DNA of 64,000 bases from Gp13-AA77 sp035946735 (GCA_035946735.1 DASYYZ010000005.1:28282-92281), one strand, 5' to 3'. Positions 52,231-61,375 are shown, numbered from the stretch's first letter. Numbers and translations are program-made. Notes: a model not told the origin generated them from the sequence alone.

Positions 52231-53217
52231 ATGAACAGCTCGCAGTCGGGTTTGGGGAAAACGGTCACGCTTGCCGATGTGATCGCCGCGAGGGGCCGGA
52301 TCACCGACTACATCAGACGGACACCGTTGCTTGTTAACGAGGCTGCCGGTGATCGTGCTGGCCTTCCCGTCTATCTCAAGTTGGAATGTCTGCAGCATAC
52401 GGGAGCCTTTAAGGCTCGCGGCGCGGTTAGCAAGATCAGTACTTTGACGGCCGACGAGCGCCAGGCTGGACTGATCTGCGCCAGCACAGGAAACCATGGG
52501 CTTGGGGTTGCGTACGCAGCAAAAAGGTTTGGCTGCCGCTGCATCGTTGTTTTGCCGGAGAACGCAAATCCCCACAAGACTGGTTTGTTGCAGAGGCTTG
52601 GGGCCGAGATCATCGTTCATGGTAGAGGCTCAGACGTCCGGCAGGAAAAAGTGAGCCAGCTCAGCTCGGCCCACAGTTACGCTCAAATCCCGCCCTTCTC
52701 GGATCCGGCTGTTATCGCGGGGCAAGGCACAGTCGGCCTTGAGATCCTCGAGGACTTGTCCGATGTCAGCGAGGTATATGTGCCGATTGGCGGCGGGGGT
52801 CTGGTGGCGGGCATCGCGGTTGCCATCAAGGAAAAGAGTCCTAAGACACGCATTTTTGGCGTTGAACCCGAGAACTCGGGCGCTATGCGGGAAGCCGTCC
52901 GCCACAATGGGCCGGTGCCTCTGGCAAACGTGGAAACCGTGGCTGATGGCTTGGCGGCTACGATCACGGAAGAGCTGAACTACTCGATCGTTAAGCGGTA
53001 CGTAGAAGATCTTATACTGGTAAGCGATCGCGGTATTATCGAATCCACGTTGTTCCTGATCGAGAACGCGAAGGTCTTAGTGGAGCCTTCCGGCGGCGCC
53101 AGCTTCGCAGGACTCCTGGCGAATCCGCGAAGACAGGGCCGGGCGGTTTGCATTGTCAGTGGGGGAAATGTAACCCTTCGGCAGCTTCACGACCACCAGC
53201 GGCGTTTCCAGCTCTGA
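52231..53217 (+). CDS. threonine/hydroxyaspartate dehydratase-like PLP enzyme
   Basis: The 328-residue protein is a fold-type II PLP enzyme. The Schiff-base lysine lies in HTGAFKARGA, a phosphate/cofactor loop in STGNHGLGVAYAA, the glycine-rich loop in VPIGGGGLVAG, and the C-terminal VSGGNVT. The length and lack of an ACT domain fit catabolic threonine dehydratase, serine racemase or threo-3-hydroxyaspartate ammonia-lyase. It removes ammonia from a beta-hydroxy amino acid to give a keto acid. Its operator-controlled promoter and its place next to the SDR, zinc dehydrogenase and APC permease suggest a dedicated catabolic role instead of isoleucine synthesis. No strong ribosome-binding site is seen before the ATG. 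Confidence 0.88.
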   Translation: MNSSQSGLGKTVTLADVIAARGRITDYIRRTPLLVNEAAGDRAGLPVYLKLECLQHTGAFKARGAVSKISTLTADERQAGLICASTGNHGLGVAYAAKRFGCRCIVVLPENANPHKTGLLQRLGAEIIVHGRGSDVRQEKVSQLSSAHSYAQIPPFSDPAVIAGQGTVGLEILEDLSDVSEVYVPIGGGGLVAGIAVAIKEKSPKTRIFGVEPENSGAMREAVRHNGPVPLANVETVADGLAATITEELNYSIVKRYVEDLILVSDRGIIESTLFLIENAKVLVEPSGGASFAGLLANPRRQGRAVCIVSGGNVTLRQLHDHQRRFQL

Positions 53218-53337
53218 AAGCTGCCTCAAGAGCGATCAAATCATTTTCACCCTGAAGTTTCCAAGTCGCTACTCACGGTTGGATAACTGGAAGTCTTGCC
53301 GCGGCCAGGCTGACGCCAACCGGCTCCATCCGGCCCC

Positions 53338-54360
53338 TTACTGCTCAGAGCACTCGACCAGAATTTTCATCACCGCCCCGCCTGATCTTAGTCGCGTCAT
53401 TGCAGATTCGATCTGATCGATGGGACAGATCTCACTGATCATTCGCCGCAGCGGAAGGCTTCCGGACGTAGCCAGGGCAATGGCAGCTTCGAAGTCCTCC
53501 GGCTCGTAAACCCGGGCGCCGCGCAGACTTAATTCTCTCCAGAAGAATTGAAACAGGTCGACTTTGGGGACCTCGCTGAAGACAGCGACTACGACGATGC
53601 GGCCTCGCACGCGGGCGAGCTTGGTCATGCCTTCCGCGCCCGACGGCGAGCCGGAAACTTCAAAAACCACGTCGGCGCCGGCCGTGTTCGTTTGGCTCGT
53701 CACATGTTTAAGCAGATCGACCTCCTTTGGGTTCAAGGCTTCGAAGCCGAACTCGCGGGCCAAGTTCAGGCGGAAAGGGTTGACTTCAGAAATCACAACA
53801 CACGCGCCAGCCGCTCGCGCTACCAGCGCGATCAGCATCCCGATGGGGCCACCGCCCTGGACGACAACGTAATCTCCCTTCTTTGTTTCGGATAAGCGGA
53901 CGTCATGGCAGGCCACCGCAAGAGGCTCGATCAAGGCCGCAAGGTCCAGCGGGATCGATTCGGGGAGGCGATGCAGCGTGTGTGCGGGCACGGTCCACAG
54001 ACCTTGCAACGCACCAGGGGAGTCGATGCCGATAAACTTTAGTTTTTGACACACGTGGCTGTGTCCTCTTTGGCAGGCCGGGCACTTTCCGCAAGGATCG
54101 AGCGGGCGTACGGTAACGCGATCACCTGGCTTATGAGCGCTGACGTCCTCGCCCACGGCAGCCACGGTTCCCGACATTTCATGGCCAAAGACCTGTGGCA
54201 ACCGCATACGATGATCCATGTGGCCGTCAAAAAGGTGCAGATCCGTCCCACAGATCCCGCAATATGAAACCTTGAGCTGGACCTCGCCCCGTTCCGGTGG
54301 CGATGGAGCACAGTCGCCGACACTTATCCTTCGGTACCCCTCGTAGTACGCTGCCTTCAT
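53338..54360 (-). CDS. zinc-dependent medium-chain alcohol dehydrogenase
   Basis: From the ATG at 54360, 7 nt after GGAGGT, the protein has 340 residues. Catalytic zinc ligands are visible in YCGICGTDLHLFDG and VFGHEMSG, and the structural zinc site is CGKCPACQRGHSHVC. The Rossmann part has VVQGGGPIGMLIALVARAAG. It resembles sorbitol/threonine/galactitol dehydrogenases and should oxidise a polyol or hydroxy acid with NAD(P)+. A TTG six bases earlier was rejected. It is transcribed divergently from the APC permease gene, with which it shares the regulatory region holding site S2 and a weaker related site at 54424-54440. Confidence 0.92.
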   Translation of the reverse strand: MKAAYYEGYRRISVGDCAPSPPERGEVQLKVSYCGICGTDLHLFDGHMDHRMRLPQVFGHEMSGTVAAVGEDVSAHKPGDRVTVRPLDPCGKCPACQRGHSHVCQKLKFIGIDSPGALQGLWTVPAHTLHRLPESIPLDLAALIEPLAVACHDVRLSETKKGDYVVVQGGGPIGMLIALVARAAGACVVISEVNPFRLNLAREFGFEALNPKEVDLLKHVTSQTNTAGADVVFEVSGSPSGAEGMTKLARVRGRIVVVAVFSEVPKVDLFQFFWRELSLRGARVYEPEDFEAAIALATSGSLPLRRMISEICPIDQIESAMTRLRSGGAVMKILVECSEQ

Positions 54361-54423
54361 ATACAAAACCTCCGCTCCTTCAAGCTGACCGACTCAAGGC
54401 CGAGGCGAAAAGTCTTCACACCG

Positions 54424-54440
54424 TTAGAGACGATAATATC
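54424..54440 (-). promoter_or_regulatory. weak operator-like match upstream of the zinc dehydrogenase
   Basis: On the minus strand this reads GATATTATCGTCTCTAA, matching GGTATTATGGTCTACC at 11 of 16 positions and again containing TATTAT as a possible -10 box. It is about 65-80 bp before the dehydrogenase start. It is much weaker than S1-S5 and may be fortuitous. Confidence 0.35.
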
Positions 54441-54568
54441 TTATCTCTGCCACTCTAAGCCGGCCCAAGATCGCAAAAATTGCTTGCACAGGGAACAAAG
54501 ACAACCCTGTCTTTAACTTGCAAGCCGGTGATATCATGGATTGCGAAAGATGGATAACATGAATCGCG

Positions 54569-54597
54569 TTGACAAGCATTTAAAAATTCGGTATGGT
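54569..54597 (+). promoter_or_regulatory. sigma70 promoter of the APC permease operon
   Basis: TTGACA (54569-54574), 17 bp and TATGGT (54592-54597), the third copy of this layout. About 130 nt of leader precede the GTG start at 54735. Confidence 0.7.
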
Positions 54598-54609
54598 CTA
54601 CCGGTCTAG
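54590..54609 (+). promoter_or_regulatory. operator-like site S2
   Basis: GGTATGGTCTACCGGTCTAG contains the half-site GGTCTACC followed by GGTCTAG, in tandem as in S1 (GGTATACC then GGTCTACC), and overlaps the -10 box. Confidence 0.7.
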
Positions 54610-54734
54610 ATGTATGCTCACAAGTTGATTGATTCAGGTTCGCTCGGCATCCGGGCTATTGCAGTCAGCAGGGGGTCCTATTAGCAAGTCGACTCCATGT
54701 ACCTCCGCCGCGCCACCCGACGAGGTTCGGACTT

Positions 54735-56108
54735 GTGAATAGGCCCTTGTCTCAAGCCGTCGAAAGTCCTCGAGTCGTGATACCTCGTCTGCGCCCGGTG
54801 TTGAAACTCTGGGACCTGATCTACTACGGCATGATCACGATTGGCCCCATCGCGCCAGTGACTGTGTATGGAGTGGCACTGACGCTTTCCGGGGGGCACG
54901 CGATCATCACGCTTCTTCTGGCAATGATCGGGGCCGCGTTGACGGCGGTCAGTTACGGCCGGATGGCAGCCGTTTATCCGTCGGCTGGCTCGGCCTATAC
55001 CTACGTTGGACGCAGCTTGAATCCTCATCTGGGCTTTCTTGTAGGCTCAGCCATGCTGCTTGAATATCTTGTGATGCCGCTGTTCTGCGTGGTTTTTGGC
55101 GCGCTCACTGCGGCAAGAATGCTTCCTCAGGTTCCCTATGTGGTTTGGGCCCTCGGCCTCGCCGGATTAATGACCGCGCTGAACTTGCTGGGAATCCGCT
55201 CAGTCGCACGCGCCAATCAGGTTCTGCTCTATTTCATGTTCGGGGTGTTCGCGGTCTTCATCATTTTGGCGCTGCAATATCTCTTTCACAACTCGGGCTG
55301 GACAGGTGCACTCTCTCTCAAGCCGCTTTACGACCCCAAGACCTTTCGTCTGCATGCGATCGTAGCTGGGACGTCGTTTGCCGCCTTGAACTACCTGGGT
55401 TTCGAGAGTGTCTCGACCATGGCTGAGGACGCTGAGAATCCCCGCCGAAACGTTCTGCTCGCCACGGTGCTGGTCTGCCTGTTTATCGGCGTCTTCTCCT
55501 GCCTGATTTTCTACCTGGGCCAGCTCGTGTGGCCGGATTACAACGGGTTCCGAGATCCCGCGACCGCTTTCATGGATGTTACGCGGCGGGTCGGCGGAGA
55601 TTGGCTCTTCCTGGCAATGACCCTGGTGGTAATCGTCGCCGTCACCGGCAGCGGCCTCACGGCCCAGGCGAGCGCAAGCCGGCTGCTTTTCGGATTGGGC
55701 CGCGACAATGTACTCCCTCGCAAGGTCTTCACCTATCTGGACCCGAAGCGTAATACGCCTCAATTCAATATCTGGGTCACAGGCCTTCTTGCCTTGGGAG
55801 GGTCCATGGCGATGGGCTATGAGGTTACGGCCGAAATCCTTACGTTGGCTGCTTTCCTGGGTTTCATGGGTGTGAATCTGGCCGCGATAAAGCAGCTTTA
55901 TTTCATGGGTGGACACCGGCGCCGTGTGCTCACCGACGCCCTTATGCCCGGACTTGGCGCTCTGTTTTGCCTCGCCATCTGTTGGGGCTTCGCAAGGCCG
56001 GCGAAGATTGCCGGCGGTGTGTGGCTCCTGGCGACTGTTGTGTATGACGCCATCCGCACCCACGGGTTCCGACTGCGTCCGGCGATGTTGCAGCTCGACG
56101 AGCCGTAG
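54735..56108 (+). CDS. APC-family amino acid/organic cation permease
   Basis: The 457-residue protein starts at a GTG and has about twelve membrane helices. APC-family markers are the first helix (LKLWDLIYYGMITIGPIAPV), YPSAGSAYTYVGRSLNPHLG, the helix-6 region AIVAGTSFAALNYLGFESVS and the loop SASRLLFGLGRDNVLPRKVF. It imports an amino acid or related amine in exchange or with protons. It carries operator S2 in its promoter and is followed within 25 bp by two secreted hydrolases, so it probably brings in a product of their action or a partner nutrient. The substrate is unknown. Confidence 0.92.
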   Translation: MNRPLSQAVESPRVVIPRLRPVLKLWDLIYYGMITIGPIAPVTVYGVALTLSGGHAIITLLLAMIGAALTAVSYGRMAAVYPSAGSAYTYVGRSLNPHLGFLVGSAMLLEYLVMPLFCVVFGALTAARMLPQVPYVVWALGLAGLMTALNLLGIRSVARANQVLLYFMFGVFAVFIILALQYLFHNSGWTGALSLKPLYDPKTFRLHAIVAGTSFAALNYLGFESVSTMAEDAENPRRNVLLATVLVCLFIGVFSCLIFYLGQLVWPDYNGFRDPATAFMDVTRRVGGDWLFLAMTLVVIVAVTGSGLTAQASASRLLFGLGRDNVLPRKVFTYLDPKRNTPQFNIWVTGLLALGGSMAMGYEVTAEILTLAAFLGFMGVNLAAIKQLYFMGGHRRRVLTDALMPGLGALFCLAICWGFARPAKIAGGVWLLATVVYDAIRTHGFRLRPAMLQLDEP

Positions 56109-56132
56109 CGCCTGTTGACAATGGAGAGCCTC

Positions 56133-58709
56133 ATGACCTCGGCCACTCGCAGTGTGCGTGAGCGTTCTTTCTCGCTGGCTATGCGAGCAAGAAAGCTCTC
56201 CTTGATCGCCGCGCTGTTGTTGTGCCATACGCCGGAAAGAATGCAGGGGGCGGCCATCGATCCGCCGTCTAACGAAATTGCTCCGGGCGTATCAGTTGCC
56301 TCAGCCTCCGCCGTCCGATTGGCCGCTGACGGCAAGGCACAAGCCGTCGTCATTCTCGGTGAGGCCGCTGGCGAGGGTGCAAAATTCGCCGCAACCGAAC
56401 TCCAAAAATACCTGCATGCTCTGTCCGGCGCGGACTTTCAGATCGCCACCCCGGGAGAAAATGTCTTGAACTCCCCCCGGCAGACCTGGATTCTGATTGG
56501 CGGACCGGATCAGAACCCCTTCGTCAAGCGTGCCGTGGACGCTGGGTTAGCAGGTTTCTCCGGCCTCAAAAACGACGGCTTCGTACTCAAAACCTATCGT
56601 CTGGACCGGCGGCCGGTGGTCATCGCGGGAGGGAATGATGATGCTGGAACGATGTATGCCGTTTTCGAATTACTGAAGCGATTAGGGGTCACCTTTCGTC
56701 TGACTGGGGATATCGTGCCCGCGCAACGGCCCTCTTTGGAGATTCCGACGCTTGATTTGCGTCTGGAGCCTGCGCTCGCGCAACGTGGTTTCCTGATGGA
56801 GGCCTCGCACCACCCGAGCATCACGATGCTGGGTTATGACGATTATTCGAGGATGCTCGACCAGATGGCGAAGATGAAGGACAACTACCTGATGATTTGG
56901 TGGTTTGCCTACAGCCCCTTCCTCAAGTACTCCTATCGGGGTGAGACCAAGCTCCTGGGCGACATGGCCACGAAGGCGAGCAGCTACTTGAATAGCCTGT
57001 ATGCCGGAGGTGGCTCGCAGACCACGGACGACGTTTCGATCGGCAAGCATTGGTTTCCCGGAAAGCGCCTTGTACCTCCTGAAATGCAGAGTGTCGAAAC
57101 GCCCGAACAGGCCTACACCACAGCGCAGAATCTGATGCAGCGGGTCATCCACTATGCGGGCATGCGGCACGTCAAGATATGGCTGGTGGACGAAATATCT
57201 GTCGCGCCCCCCAATCTTGCCCGCCATGGCGAGAGAATATTCGACCTGCCCTTCGAGCGGGTTTTCGGCACGTTCATGCATCCCCTCGACCCCGTCAATC
57301 GCGAAATTCAAGTGAACACGTTGAAGGCTTACATGGACACGTACCCTGAAGCTGCGGGCTACTTCCTGAACTTCTCCGAGGTGTACGTACCGCCCAACAA
57401 CGCCAAGCACCGCGACTTCTTCGCGCAACAGGAGCCGGCCTTTCAGGAGCTCAGATCGCTGATTCAACCGTGGGCAGACCGGTTGAACGTCGGCATCCCG
57501 GCGATGATCGACTCCGACATCGGCTACTTCGATTTGTTTAAGTACCTGATGGCGCAGCGCGATGCGATCTCGCCCAAAACCAGGCTTGGCCTAATGACCG
57601 TCGGCCGCGGTTACGTTATGCCGTTGTTCGACAGGATGCTCCCGAAGGATATTTCCTTCGCGACCTTTGATTCCGGCGGCCGGTGCGGGTACGGAACTCC
57701 CGACGGAATGCCCATGAGCTACTTCGGCGGAATGGGCGAGCGGCAGAGGATCTTCAGTCCCTATCTTGATGACGACTGCGACATGCTGGGTATGCAGTTC
57801 AACATCGGTACGTATACCCGAAAGGACCGCATTTTTACTGATGGCGTCAAGAACGGGCTGACGGGTGTGGCTCCGTGGATGGCGGAACCGCGCGGCACCG
57901 AACACAACAGTTCTTTTCTGGCTGAGGCGGCGTGGAATCCGAAGCTCACGCGGGACGAATTCTACCAAGACTACGCGAGACGGCTCTTTGGCGCCAAGGC
58001 GGCGCCCGATATGGATCAGGCCTTCCTCAGGCTTGAGGAGAATCAGGACTACCTGGTGCGGGAGTCCACAGGCTTCGGCAACGATCCCCGGCCCACAACC
58101 CTCGCCTGTTGTGGCTCTCTGCCGGAGGTGCGGGCAGCGTACAAATATTCCTTGCAGCCCAATCCTTACGACGGCCCCACTGACCCCGATTGGTCGGGCT
58201 TTATCATCGGCGCCGCGCAAGTGAATGGGATCTTTGAAGGCTCAATCGCGCTTCTCGATAGAGCCTTGGCGAGCATGCACGCCGCCGAGCCGAACGTCGA
58301 GCCCCGGGGCCGGAAAGAGCTGGCCTACCTGATCTGCCGCACAGAGGCCTATCGGGACGACATTCGCGCAGAGATTACGGAGCGCCAGGCCTTTATGGCC
58401 TTTGACCACGCGTTCCGCGTCAAAGACGCGACTTCCGCCGAGGAGTTTGTGGCGAGTCTTGAAGCGAGCCTGAAGCTATTTGAGACAGCCTGCCAACAGG
58501 CGCAGATTGCCACGACAAAGTACGCGGAGATTGTCGATTATCCGTCGGACCTGGAGACCCTGTACCACCTGAATGCCGGGACGGTTCTAGGTTTCGACAT
58601 GATCCGGCAGTGGATGCAGAAGATCGTGAGTTTTCACGAGGGAACGATCTATACCGGGCATGTCCCATTTGAGCACCTCTTTCCGGGAGGAGTCCAATTT
58701 GCGCACTGA
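56133..58709 (+). CDS. secreted alpha-glucuronidase-like hydrolase 1 (GH67N/GH20b-type N-domain)
   Basis: I place the start at the ATG at 56133, 6 nt after GGAG, giving 858 residues. TTG 56115 and ATG 56121 are alternatives. After a signal peptide (LSLIAALLLCHTPERMQGAA) comes a beta-alpha domain of the GH67N/GH20b kind (AVVILGEAAGEGAKFAATEL then QKYLHALSGADFQI, and AGGNDDAGTMYAVFELLKRL). A TIM-barrel region follows (QRGFLMEASHHPSITMLGY, VKIWLVDEISV, GYFLNFSEVYV with a likely acid Glu), then a helical C-terminal part. The family resembles DUF4838/alpha-glucuronidase-like enzymes, but I do not recognise a characterised member. It likely cleaves a uronic-acid-bearing glycan outside the cytoplasm. 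A close paralogue follows. Confidence 0.8.
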   Translation: MTSATRSVRERSFSLAMRARKLSLIAALLLCHTPERMQGAAIDPPSNEIAPGVSVASASAVRLAADGKAQAVVILGEAAGEGAKFAATELQKYLHALSGADFQIATPGENVLNSPRQTWILIGGPDQNPFVKRAVDAGLAGFSGLKNDGFVLKTYRLDRRPVVIAGGNDDAGTMYAVFELLKRLGVTFRLTGDIVPAQRPSLEIPTLDLRLEPALAQRGFLMEASHHPSITMLGYDDYSRMLDQMAKMKDNYLMIWWFAYSPFLKYSYRGETKLLGDMATKASSYLNSLYAGGGSQTTDDVSIGKHWFPGKRLVPPEMQSVETPEQAYTTAQNLMQRVIHYAGMRHVKIWLVDEISVAPPNLARHGERIFDLPFERVFGTFMHPLDPVNREIQVNTLKAYMDTYPEAAGYFLNFSEVYVPPNNAKHRDFFAQQEPAFQELRSLIQPWADRLNVGIPAMIDSDIGYFDLFKYLMAQRDAISPKTRLGLMTVGRGYVMPLFDRMLPKDISFATFDSGGRCGYGTPDGMPMSYFGGMGERQRIFSPYLDDDCDMLGMQFNIGTYTRKDRIFTDGVKNGLTGVAPWMAEPRGTEHNSSFLAEAAWNPKLTRDEFYQDYARRLFGAKAAPDMDQAFLRLEENQDYLVRESTGFGNDPRPTTLACCGSLPEVRAAYKYSLQPNPYDGPTDPDWSGFIIGAAQVNGIFEGSIALLDRALASMHAAEPNVEPRGRKELAYLICRTEAYRDDIRAEITERQAFMAFDHAFRVKDATSAEEFVASLEASLKLFETACQQAQIATTKYAEIVDYPSDLETLYHLNAGTVLGFDMIRQWMQKIVSFHEGTIYTGHVPFEHLFPGGVQFAH

Positions 58710-61245
58710 TATCGATTCAATGTGGCGTGGCTTTCGAAGGGTTGCCGCCGCGGTCGCAGGGGCTTTCTTAGCTTTCGGCGCGCCTTCCGCGGCAATGAAC
58801 CTTTCACCGGGGGGAACTATTCCGAGCGTCAACGCCGCTTCAGGACCGGCTGTGCCGTTAGCGGACGGTGGCAAGGCGCAGGCCGTGATCGTGCTTGGTG
58901 AGGCTGCCGGCCAGGGAGCAAAATTCGCTGCTGCTGAACTGCAGAAAGACCTGCAGGCTCTCTCAGGCGCCGAGTTTCAGATTGTTACCGAGGGACCGAG
59001 CGCAGTTACCCACCAGGCTTTGATTCTCATCGGTGGGCCGGAGCAAAACCATTTAGTGAAGCGGGCATTGGGATCTGGATCAAGCCCCTTCTCCAACCTG
59101 AAAGCTGATGGGTTCGTCTTGAAAACCTCCCGGCTCGATAAGCGGCCGGTGGTCATTGCTGGGGGGAATGACGACGCGGCCACCATGTATGCTGTCTTCG
59201 AATTGCTGGAGCGATTGGGAGTGACCTTCCGTATGACGGGAGACGTGCTTCCCGCGCAGCAGTCGTCCCTGGTGATTCCAGCGCTTAATCTGCGTGAGGA
59301 ACCTGCTATCGCTCAGCGAGGCTTTTTGGTAGAGGCCTCGCACCACCCGAGCATCACCATGCTTTCGGGCGAGGATTATCAGCGCCTGTTCGATCAGATG
59401 GCCAAGATGAAATATAACTACCTGCAGTTCTGGTGGTTCGCTTACCAGCCTTGGCTGAAGTTCTCTTACCACGGCGAGAGTAACCTGATCGGCGACCTGT
59501 CCAGCAAGGAGAGCGGTTACCTGAACACCATGTATGAGGGGTTCGGATCCCGGACCACAGACGATGTCGTCATCGGCAAGCAGTGGTTTCCCGGAAGGCG
59601 CATGGCGCCTCCCGAACTGCAGAACGTAGAAACGCCGGACGAGGCATTCACGGCCGCGCAAGGCCTCCTGCGCGGCATGATCCATTACGCAAAGAGCAGG
59701 CATGTCAAGATCTGGCTGGTGGATGAGATGGCTTCCTTGCCGCCGAACCTGGCGCGCTACACCCAAAGGATCGGCAATCTCCCTTTCGAAGGAATTTTTG
59801 GCGCGTATGTCGATCCGCTGGACCCTGCCGAGCGTGAGGTCCAAGTGAGCCGATTGAAAGCACTGACGGACACCTATCCTGAGGCCGAAGGCTATTACCT
59901 GAATTTCCCGGAGGTTTACTACCGGCTGGATAGCTCCAAGGACCTTGATTTTTTCGCGCAGCCCCAGCAGCAAGCCCTCTTTCAGGAACTGCGATCGTCG
60001 ATGATCCCTTGGGACACGAGGTGGGTGAATAGCCGGGAACAGATGGTGAACTCCAGCCTCGGCTACTTCGATCTCTTCAAGTACCTTCTGGCAAAGCGAG
60101 ACGAGGTCGCTCCCAAGGCCAAGCTGGGGCTGATGACGGTCGGGCGCGGGTACCTCCTGCCGCCGTTTGACAAACTACTGCCGAAAGACGTTCCGTTCGC
60201 GACCTTTGATACCGGCGGCCCCTGCGGATATGGAACCCCCGCGGGAATGCCCATGAGCTATTTTGGCGGCATGGGCCAGCGGATGACGATCGATAGCCCG
60301 TATTTGGACGACGACTGCGACATACTCGGGATGCAGTTCAATGTCTGGGTGTATACGGAGAAGGACCGCATCTATACTGACGGCGTAAAGAACGGTTTGA
60401 AAGGCGTTGCCCCTTGGATGGTCCAACCCCGAGGGACTGAAGCCAACAGCACTTTCCTGGCCTGGGCAGACTGGAATCCGCAGCTTACGAGGGAGGGCTT
60501 TTACAAGGATTACTCTGAGCGGCTGTATGGCCCCGGCGGCGCGCCCGACATGTATCGGGCCTATTTGACTCTCGAGGCGAATAAGGCTTATCTGACCCAG
60601 GGACAAGTTGAGGACTACCCCACCACGATGGGGTGCTGCGGCCCTCTGGGCGAGGTCAATACAGCGTATCAGTACTCGCTGCAGGACAATCCCTTCGACG
60701 GTCCTACGATACCAGCATGGAAACAGGTTATCGCCACGGCGCCGGTGGAAATTACTACCTTCGAACATTCAATCTCTTTGCTGAATGACGCCCTGGCGCG
60801 CATGCACGCGGCCGAACCGAAGGTGGCGCCACAGGGCAAGCACGAGCTGGCCTATTTGATTTCGCGGACGGAGGCCTACCGCGACGATATGCGCGCCCAG
60901 ATCGCCGAACGGCAGGGTTTCCTGGCTTTTGACCGGGCGTTTCGGGAGAGAAATTCGGTTGATCAGGCACAGTTTGTGAGGAACCTGGAGGCAAGCCTAC
61001 AGCAGTTCTCCGCGGCTTGCGATCAGGCACGGGTTGCCACCACGGAATACGCGCGAATCATCGATTACCCTTCTGACTTTGAGGCTCTTTATCACCTAAA
61101 TGTCGGCACTGTGTTGGGCTTTGACTTGGTGCACCAATGGATGAAAACGATTGTGGATTTCCACGAAGGAAAGCCGTATGCGCAACACGTGCCCTTCGAA
61201 AAGATCTTCACCCAGGCGGTTCACACTGCGAAGTATAAGTTCTAA
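58699..61245 (+). CDS. secreted alpha-glucuronidase-like hydrolase 2, tandem paralogue
   Basis: The protein of about 848 residues matches its upstream neighbour along the full length. Shared blocks include GGNDDAATMYAVFELLERLG, GFLVEASHHPSITML, GYGTPAGMPMSYFGGMG, LDDDCDILGMQFN and GTVLGFDLVHQWM. A TTG at 58699, 5-6 nt after GGGAGGAG and inside the end of the first gene, is the best start. It leads into RRVAAAVAGAFLAFGAPSAA, a signal peptide. An ATG at 58720 or 58660 is possible. The overlap implies coupled translation. Differences cluster around the putative active-site surface (NFSEVY in the first copy, NFPEVY here). This may mean divided substrate preference. Confidence 0.8.
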   Translation: MRTDIDSMWRGFRRVAAAVAGAFLAFGAPSAAMNLSPGGTIPSVNAASGPAVPLADGGKAQAVIVLGEAAGQGAKFAAAELQKDLQALSGAEFQIVTEGPSAVTHQALILIGGPEQNHLVKRALGSGSSPFSNLKADGFVLKTSRLDKRPVVIAGGNDDAATMYAVFELLERLGVTFRMTGDVLPAQQSSLVIPALNLREEPAIAQRGFLVEASHHPSITMLSGEDYQRLFDQMAKMKYNYLQFWWFAYQPWLKFSYHGESNLIGDLSSKESGYLNTMYEGFGSRTTDDVVIGKQWFPGRRMAPPELQNVETPDEAFTAAQGLLRGMIHYAKSRHVKIWLVDEMASLPPNLARYTQRIGNLPFEGIFGAYVDPLDPAEREVQVSRLKALTDTYPEAEGYYLNFPEVYYRLDSSKDLDFFAQPQQQALFQELRSSMIPWDTRWVNSREQMVNSSLGYFDLFKYLLAKRDEVAPKAKLGLMTVGRGYLLPPFDKLLPKDVPFATFDTGGPCGYGTPAGMPMSYFGGMGQRMTIDSPYLDDDCDILGMQFNVWVYTEKDRIYTDGVKNGLKGVAPWMVQPRGTEANSTFLAWADWNPQLTREGFYKDYSERLYGPGGAPDMYRAYLTLEANKAYLTQGQVEDYPTTMGCCGPLGEVNTAYQYSLQDNPFDGPTIPAWKQVIATAPVEITTFEHSISLLNDALARMHAAEPKVAPQGKHELAYLISRTEAYRDDMRAQIAERQGFLAFDRAFRERNSVDQAQFVRNLEASLQQFSAACDQARVATTEYARIIDYPSDFEALYHLNVGTVLGFDLVHQWMKTIVDFHEGKPYAQHVPFEKIFTQAVHTAKYKF

Positions 61246-61375
61246 TGACTACGGCGTCAGGGCGCGAGGGCAGCGGGACTACGAGATCATCACCAGTGAG
61301 GAATTCAAACGTGCAATGACCGAAAATCACATCACGTTGATCTCCTGGAGAGAACTGGCCAAGGCGCGGCAGTGA
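61246..61375 (+). pseudogene. possible 3' remnant of an unrecognised gene
   Basis: In the frame ending at the TGA 61373-61375 the sequence reads GQRDYEIITSEEFKRAMTEN then HITLISWRELAKARQ. This looks like a genuine protein C-terminus with alternating helix/strand character and normal codon use, yet there is no start codon with a ribosome-binding site and the frame runs back into hydrolase 2. I do not recognise the family. It may be the tail of a deleted gene between hydrolase 2 and the CocE hydrolase. Confidence 0.3.
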
